From: Mucor racemosus
Lineage: Eukaryota > Mucoromycota > Mucoromycetes > Mucorales > Mucoraceae
Assembly (NCBI GenBank): GCA_027405735.1
Contig: JAPEHQ010000009.1
Coordinates: forward strand, 1,054,001 to 1,118,000
Length of the DNA: 64,000 nucleotides
Direction: 5' to 3'
Positions 58,621-64,000 of this stretch are shown here, piece by piece. Made by a program: the position numbers and the translations under genes. The stretch's first letter is position 1, and every line of letters starts with the position of its first letter. Below the pieces are notes generated by a model that was not told the origin of the DNA, did not search any database, and saw only the letters and a list, made by a program, of their open reading frames with translations.

Positions 58621-59739
58621 GCAACTTGTTTTTCTTTTACTCAAACCTGGATGCTAGGAAAGTTTACGATGAAAGCTTCGTTAAAATTTCACGCGCCAGG
58701 CGTTACTTTAACGTCGAAACTCCCACCTAACCTTCATCAGCCACGTATGGAACTTTATCTTGCGAGATGCTATCGTAGGTCTTAGCCAACAACGGATAAG
58801 GCCCATACAGGATAGACTCGTGATATCACCAAACCATATGGTTTTGCTTCATCAAATTTACCTGGTTGTTAAAAAAAACAAAAAAACAGGGGACCTTCGT
58901 GTTTTTGAATAAACCGTGAAATTTGAATTCCATTGATGACGTCTTCAAAATTTTGTGTGATTTAATTAAAATGCTGTTTATAAACTTGATGCACATTGTA
59001 AATACAATCATCTGTGTTACAGAAATCATTGTTTTAGAGAGCGGTACATATTAGCAATTCCATTTTCGGAAAAAATAAATAGCCTATAGAGACAAGGTAC
59101 ATCTATTTAAAGAATTTAACTGAGTTTGACTCAATATTGGATGAAAAGTTTTGAAAATTATCGCTGAAGTGCACTTATAGTTTTCTGCACACTTTTATTG
59201 ACAACAATTTAAATACGATATTTATAAATACTGATCCAAGTAAGCTGCGACTCTACATGGACATAGATATGAGTATGCATTAAACGTATTATGGGTACAG
59301 TATCAGCTTCCATGGGTCATCATGCATTTGATAGGTTTGAACAACAATTTGAGTATCTTTTATTTATGCCTACTAAGAAGGTCAGTAAGTTCACCAGTTT
59401 TCGACAGATATGGATCATCCAAATAACCTCGCTTTGTAATATCAGGTACCTTTAATGTTAATCAACAGAATAGCAAAAGGTTTAGCCCCCTGAGTTGCTG
59501 TGGAAATGGAGATATCAAAACTCGTATGTGTTCAAACTATTTTGTATCAATTGTTTCAGATACTCCTTGAAATTTTTTATAAAATCAAATAATGGTTCAA
59601 AATTAAGTTTTGAAGTTAAACTTAGTGCACAGTGAGCCTATGAATAATATACAATCTTGATCCCAATGACGAAAAATTATCTTCGAATGATAAAGGCACA
59701 GCTATCAAAAAAAAACCTGCTGTTTCCTCTGCTAAAAAA
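58621..59739. other. Gap holding a possible pol relic and a conserved repeat segment
   Basis: About 58,640-58,830 is more GC-rich and on the minus strand reads GPYPLLAKTYDSISQDK then VPYVADEG, with stops on either side; it may be a retrotransposon tail, but I do not recognise it. About 59,100-59,345 is the second copy of the conserved INTDPSKL segment seen at 28.3 kb. The rest is AT-rich. Confidence 0.4.
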
Positions 59740-60062
59740 ATTCTATGACTTTGAGGCTTCATATCATCTCTGCAAAAAGTTAAGCTATACGAACACTTTC
59801 TAATAGTAGTAAAACTTGTTTTGAAACGCTCTATAACACAAACAGTATGATAGTATACGTATTTTTTGAGCAATTTTATTTTTTTGACAGTTTTTTCGCA
59901 TATTTTTTTACATTCATGTCATTGACCTCGTTAAGCTTTCTCAGACCTAATTTAGTTTTTTCAAGATACATTAATTTTTCGTGGATATATCTTTCTCAAA
60001 AATGTGTACAAAAACATCCCTTAATTTCTAGCTCAATTTTTCACTTGTATACCATCATATTT
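59740..60062 (+). repeat. Unclassified repeat family B, truncated copy joined to family C
   Basis: Matches the middle of family B ('gaggcttcatatc', 'aagctatac', 'tttttcgtggatatatc'), then runs directly into a C copy at about 60,063. Compared with 39-41.5 kb, most of the B end and the spacer are missing. Confidence 0.6.
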
Positions 60063-61455
60063 GACATCTTAGATTAATTTCTTAAGCAGGGGAAAATCAA
60101 GTATTTCACTTTTGAAGCTTTTATACTGGCTGAAAAACAAAATTGAATAGAAATGAGTCTTTTGGCAATATTCTATACTATCTCAAGTATAGCTTTGCAT
60201 TTTTTATTTCTTGATTATCTATTGAAATGGGGGCACGCTCCAATTTTGAATATCATCATATAAAATTGTATAATCAAATATGCACATACGTCTGAGCTTC
60301 AATTCAAAAAATTATTCAAATGGAAAAAAAATCCAAAAAAATCCAAAAAAACCTTGTATGTTTAATTACTCACAAAAATGCATAGTAAGTTGATCTTAGG
60401 ATTTCACAAACAACGCATCGTATTACGGTTAACCGAGTTTGACTGCTTTAACGGGCCGTTTTTTATGCAAACTCGAATGAGGGTATTCGAGTTTCTTCTT
60501 TTCTTTTTTTGTTAGCTAAGCTCGAAAACAGGATTGAAAAAATACTTCAAGTTGTGAAACTGTCAAATATGCTATTATCGATTCATAATCCCATATTAAC
60601 TTGACAAGGTTGCTATTAACAGCCTCCTTAAGGCAAACCAATACTTGCTCCCACCCCGTTTTTTATCTGGGTTACAAAAGAACGGGCCGTTTTCCAACTC
60701 GAATCGAATGGCCGTTTCCGTTAAAACTCGATTCAAACTCGAATCGAAGCCCATTCCTAGTTGATCTAGCGTATTAAATATTTTGGGTTCAGTTTTTAAT
60801 TCTGAATCGATCCATGTAGATTTTGAAAATGTTTTTCTCATAAAATTTCTAGTAAATTTGTTATTAAATTTTAACGGTTTTTGATCAAAAACTACCCTTC
60901 ATTCATATGCAACCCTAACATACTTTGTTTTCAAATTATGCGGTACAAATTTATCTACAGAATGAGTATTTATACGTAGCTGTAGCCCTATTTTTCGTGG
61001 GGATATACATTTTTTTGAATTTTTTTTTGTAAAACCAAAAATTTATCCTTGTATATCCTCGTCCAAAATGAATCCTTTTTTGTATCACCAAAAATTGATC
61101 ATTCAATCTCACTTTTCTCGACGAAAAATTAATATTTTTTCACGAGATAAAATTCGTTAGATAGATGCTAATGAGTGCTATCTTATGGTTTTAGCTTTGC
61201 ATACCTGTCATTCTTTTATGGATCTCTATAACAGAAAAAGTGCTCTCACAAAAGTTATAAAAAAATAAAAAAAGTCTTTACAGCCATTCAAAACCTAGAT
61301 ATCCTGGTAGAGAATGAAAAATAATCTACACTTTACTTAATACCCATCATTGCAATACTTTAGTATTCTCTTGATTTATTTTTATTTCAAATGCGGTTTC
61401 TCAATTTTAAGCTGGCCGTTTCTGTATAATTAAAGTTTATGAAACAATCACTATT
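60063..61455 (+). repeat. Unclassified repeat family C, copy 3 (interrupted by an hAT MITE)
   Basis: Collinear with 40,435-41,462, with the 363-bp hAT MITE plus one 8-bp duplication inserted. Ends like copy 1 with 'aattttaagctggcc' and 'tttatgaaacaatcactat'. Confidence 0.7.
60397..60759 (-). mobile_element. hAT-like MITE, copy 2 (complete, 363 bp)
   Basis: Read on the plus strand its ends are TAGGATTTCAC and, at the other side, CCCATTCCTA, flanked by GTTGATCT at 60,389-60,396 and 60,760-60,767. It is inverted relative to the copy at 3,626. Repeat C copies at ~40,770 and ~49,293 have only one GTTGARCT-type site, so they are empty sites. The 8-bp duplication supports hAT. The interior has no gene. 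Confidence 0.9.
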
Positions 61456-62044
61456 AAATCAAGAATGAGGTAGTAAAATATATTGTATACGTACGTTGAT
61501 CTGTATGATGATGATAAATAATAAATTGATGCAAGTTGCCTTTCGAAATTATTTGTAAGCTTTCACATAAATGTTTCTTGATCAACAAAAAATAATATGT
61601 TTAAAATAGTAGTACAGCTCATACAAATTGACCAAAAGTCCATAATGTTATGAAGCTGTTGATATATAAATAAATTCCTAATTGATCACTGATCATGTTG
61701 TCCTCTGCGCTCCTTTGAAGTCTTTCTGAAAAATGACTAAACAGATTTTATTATGCATGTCATTATATTACATTAATAATACTTGATTTACTACCTACTT
61801 GATAAGCATCAAAATCCAAATATACAGACAGTAGGCCTACAATGCAGTGTTTAATATTACAATATCACATGTAGAATGTCGCTCCTTTTCTTGAAACTAC
61901 TAGAAAGATCATCTGCTTCTAAAACAAAACATTCATAGTGAAAAGCTGTTTCAAAAATAGCACATTAACAATGATTGAGTAGAGGAAAGAAGAAAACAAT
62001 TCCTAATCTTCTCAAAAGCTGCCCATAGAAAGGCAAAACGAAAA
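61456..62044. other. AT-rich gap
   Basis: About 590 bp. No gene, RNA or repeat end that I can support. The frame at 61,951-62,178 (minus) overlaps the SINE candidate and is incidental. Confidence 0.4.
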
Positions 62045-62205
62045 AAAAAGGCGAGGGGGTGATCAGCTGCGCTTCTAGCCCAGCAAGCGCAAGTTCCGAA
62101 GAAAATCCGCTTACACGAGTTTCGAACCCACAACCTCTCCGTTTGAACTACTAGCTGTAGAGCGCATAAGTCTAGCAATTAGGACAAACGTCTCCTCTAT
62201 GTTTG
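62045..62205 (-). repeat. Possible tRNA-derived SINE (minus strand)
   Basis: On the minus strand, from about 62,205, the sequence reads like a decayed tRNA: 'gcgctctacagctagtagtt', then a T-arm-like segment with 'gtgggttcgaaactcgt' that fits the pol III B box (GGTTCGANNCC). A non-tRNA body and a T-rich tail ('ctcgcctttttttttcg') follow. An A-box-like region is weak. It is too diverged to be a functional tRNA, but a SINE is plausible. No other copy was found in the window. Confidence 0.4.
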
Positions 62206-62689
62206 CTTTTTTTTAACTGCCGTCCTTGTACTTATCTATTATTTTGTTTTTTTTTTGATTTGTGCAATATTGAGCAATTTGGTCATAATTTTTTTCTTTT
62301 GGATATAATACTGCTATTTGTTGGGTATCAGCAGCAACTTGTTTTGCAAAAAAATCTTTATTTCTGATTGAGATACAATATAAAAAAAAGTCTGTTATTT
62401 TTGGTCTGTGCCGTGTAATTATGGGAGATAATATGATAACACAAAAACAGGCTTTATTCACGAAAAGTATAATATAATTAAATGTTTCAGTAGGAACATA
62501 ATTAATAGATAAAAAATAACGCTACGTACAATATATATACAAAAATTGATAATAACCATTTATTAATATATATTTGCTTCTTTCCAAATTGCAAAATTAC
62601 AATGTGCGCTTGATACATTTCATAGTTTTCAATTTTTATAGTCAGAACGTGCCCTCTTTTCTATAAGTATTCTCATACGAATCACTTTT
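62206..62689. other. AT-rich gap before the last B copy
   Basis: About 480 bp with several A/T runs. A minus-strand frame at 62,213-62,461 has no recognised domain. Nothing else supported. Confidence 0.4.
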
Positions 62690-64000
62690 GAAAATACATC
62701 TTAGACATTACTCAATAGGTATAAATTATTCAGATTTCATTACCTAGCCTTATGTTTATTTTTTACCTCTCGAAATACTCGAAAACGGGTAAAATTCATA
62801 ATTTTCTCCCTAAAAACTAGCCATCATTTTTTATCCCTGCTTTACTTTTTTCCCCGCTAAACAACGCCAAGAAAAAATAATATAAAAATGTACCTGACAT
62901 GCTCAACATTTATCCAAAAATGAGTATTCAAAAATATTCTATCTTTTGCAGTTAGTATAAATTTTTCAGTGCTAATGTTTCAGATTTTTACGCGTATTTT
63001 ACTGCTAGAAATTGGAAGCTTCTAGCCTTTATATCTCTACAAAAACATTAAGCTATACTAGCACTTTTTAATAATAAAACTTGCTTATATTAAAGCACTC
63101 AATAACATATTTCAGTATGAAAGAATTCTGAGCATTTTTATTTTTTTTCATTTTTTTAACCTTTTTATAGTATGTTTCAAAATAATCGTTAAATCAAGCA
63201 ACATTTTTTTTACATTCATGTCATTAGGCTAGTTAAGCTATCTCGGACCCAATTTAGTTTTTATCAAAATATTGATTTTTCGTGGAGATATCCTCAAAAA
63301 TGTGTATAAACAGATAACCTTGATTCTAGCTTCAATTTTCCCCTTGTATACCCTTATCCCAAATTCTGAAATTGAAAAAAAAATTGACGAAAATCTCGTT
63401 TTCTCCACAAAAAATGCAGCTAGAAGATTCAACAATAGTTCGATCGATAGATAATTTTGCTATGCATTATGTCCATTATTCAAATTTAAAATATGCTTAT
63501 AAAAAATGTTTCGTATGGTCAAAAAACCTCCAAAATTTCAATTGCATTTTAAGCGAAATTTAATGTAAAATGTTTTTTTGAATTTTATTTAGATAAATGC
63601 AGAATCAAAAACTGTACAAAAACCATTTAATATGCTAGGTCGGCTTACTTTGCAGTTTATGAACATTTAAACGATTTTGTTTTTTGAATCATTTTTTGTT
63701 CATTTTTTCAAACCAATTTTGGAACCCCGTTACTATAGGGTTGAAACTGTAATGTAAACTATTATTTCGATTATCTCGACGAAAGATCTGTATTTTTTGC
63801 CGAACCAAAAAATACAGAGTAGCTTAGAGTTGGGTCTATCTTGTGGATATAAAAAATTAAGCCTCAGTTTAGGTACTCAATTTTTAATAACCAATTTTAG
63901 GTCATTTTGGGTCAATGTTAAGTCAATGTTAGGCTAATCGGCGTACATTCTCGTATTAATTCTTTTATTTTCGAGCAGATATCAATGACACATAGATGGA
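62690..64000 (+). repeat. Unclassified repeat family B, copy continuing past the window end
   Basis: Same-strand copy of the B repeat at 20,070, ending 'attatctcgacgaaagatctg' and 'ttttttgccg' near 63,800. It continues with 'agtagcttagagttgggtcta', as in the copy at 28.6 kb. The minus-strand frame at 63,435-63,238 contains EFGIRVYKGKIEAR and RISPRKINIL. The end is cut by the window. Confidence 0.65.

Noticed and set aside
1..64000. CRISPR arrays, bacterial operons or prophage
   Set aside because: Introns, transposon types and gene families are eukaryotic, and no spacer-repeat pattern is present. The only tandem array (56-58 kb) has degenerate units without spacers.

Overview
This AT-rich window has genes with short introns (about 45-90 nt, GT...TAG) and reads as nuclear DNA of an early-diverging fungus, most likely Mucoromycota (inference). 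The support is the gene set: a large BK/Slo-type K+ channel, a TauD/JLP1-like dioxygenase, an F-box/LRR protein, a WDR44-type WD40 protein, hexokinase, an ASNSD1-like protein, mitochondrial ribosomal protein mL46 and Trm44. The window is also crowded with class I and class II transposon remnants.

Layout. Positions 1-10.2 kb are mostly repeats: a dead Tc1/mariner element, an LTR-like sequence, an hAT-type MITE with a second TA-flanked element nested in it, a repeat carrying a dynein intermediate-chain fragment, and a WD40 relic. A gene island follows at 10.6-19.1 kb: dioxygenase, F-box/LRR, WD40 protein and, tail-to-tail with the last, hexokinase on the minus strand. A repeat lies at 20-21.2 kb, then the 14-exon BK channel (22.9-27.3 kb), then another repeat on the opposite strand. 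The second gene island (31.4-38.4 kb) is very compact: ASNSD1-like and mL46 overlap at their 3' ends, mL46 and TRM44 share a 104-bp divergent promoter, and a secreted Ser/Pro/Thr-rich single-pass membrane protein follows. From 38.4 kb to the end I find no intact host gene. This part holds copies of two related unclassified repeat families (called B and C here), a degenerate LINE (41.9-46.3 kb), solo LTRs, a second dynein-bearing repeat with two nested insertions, a 2.6-kb degenerate array of ~21-bp units, a second hAT MITE and a tRNA-like SINE candidate.

The most informative signal is nested transposition that the window itself can date. Empty and filled sites both occur here for an hAT-type MITE (8-bp target duplication) and for two TA-flanked elements, and one TA element was itself hit by an LTR retrotransposon that left a solo LTR with a 5-bp duplication. 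The two dynein-fragment repeats and the 21-bp array that once read as a 7-residue protein repeat are the least explained features.

How the genes work together: this is not an operon or a single pathway. The island genes serve general metabolism (sugar phosphorylation, sulfonate use), translation (tRNA Um44 modification, mitoribosome), membrane excitability and the cell surface. Exon models were read by eye from splice signals and frame and have not been checked against transcripts.
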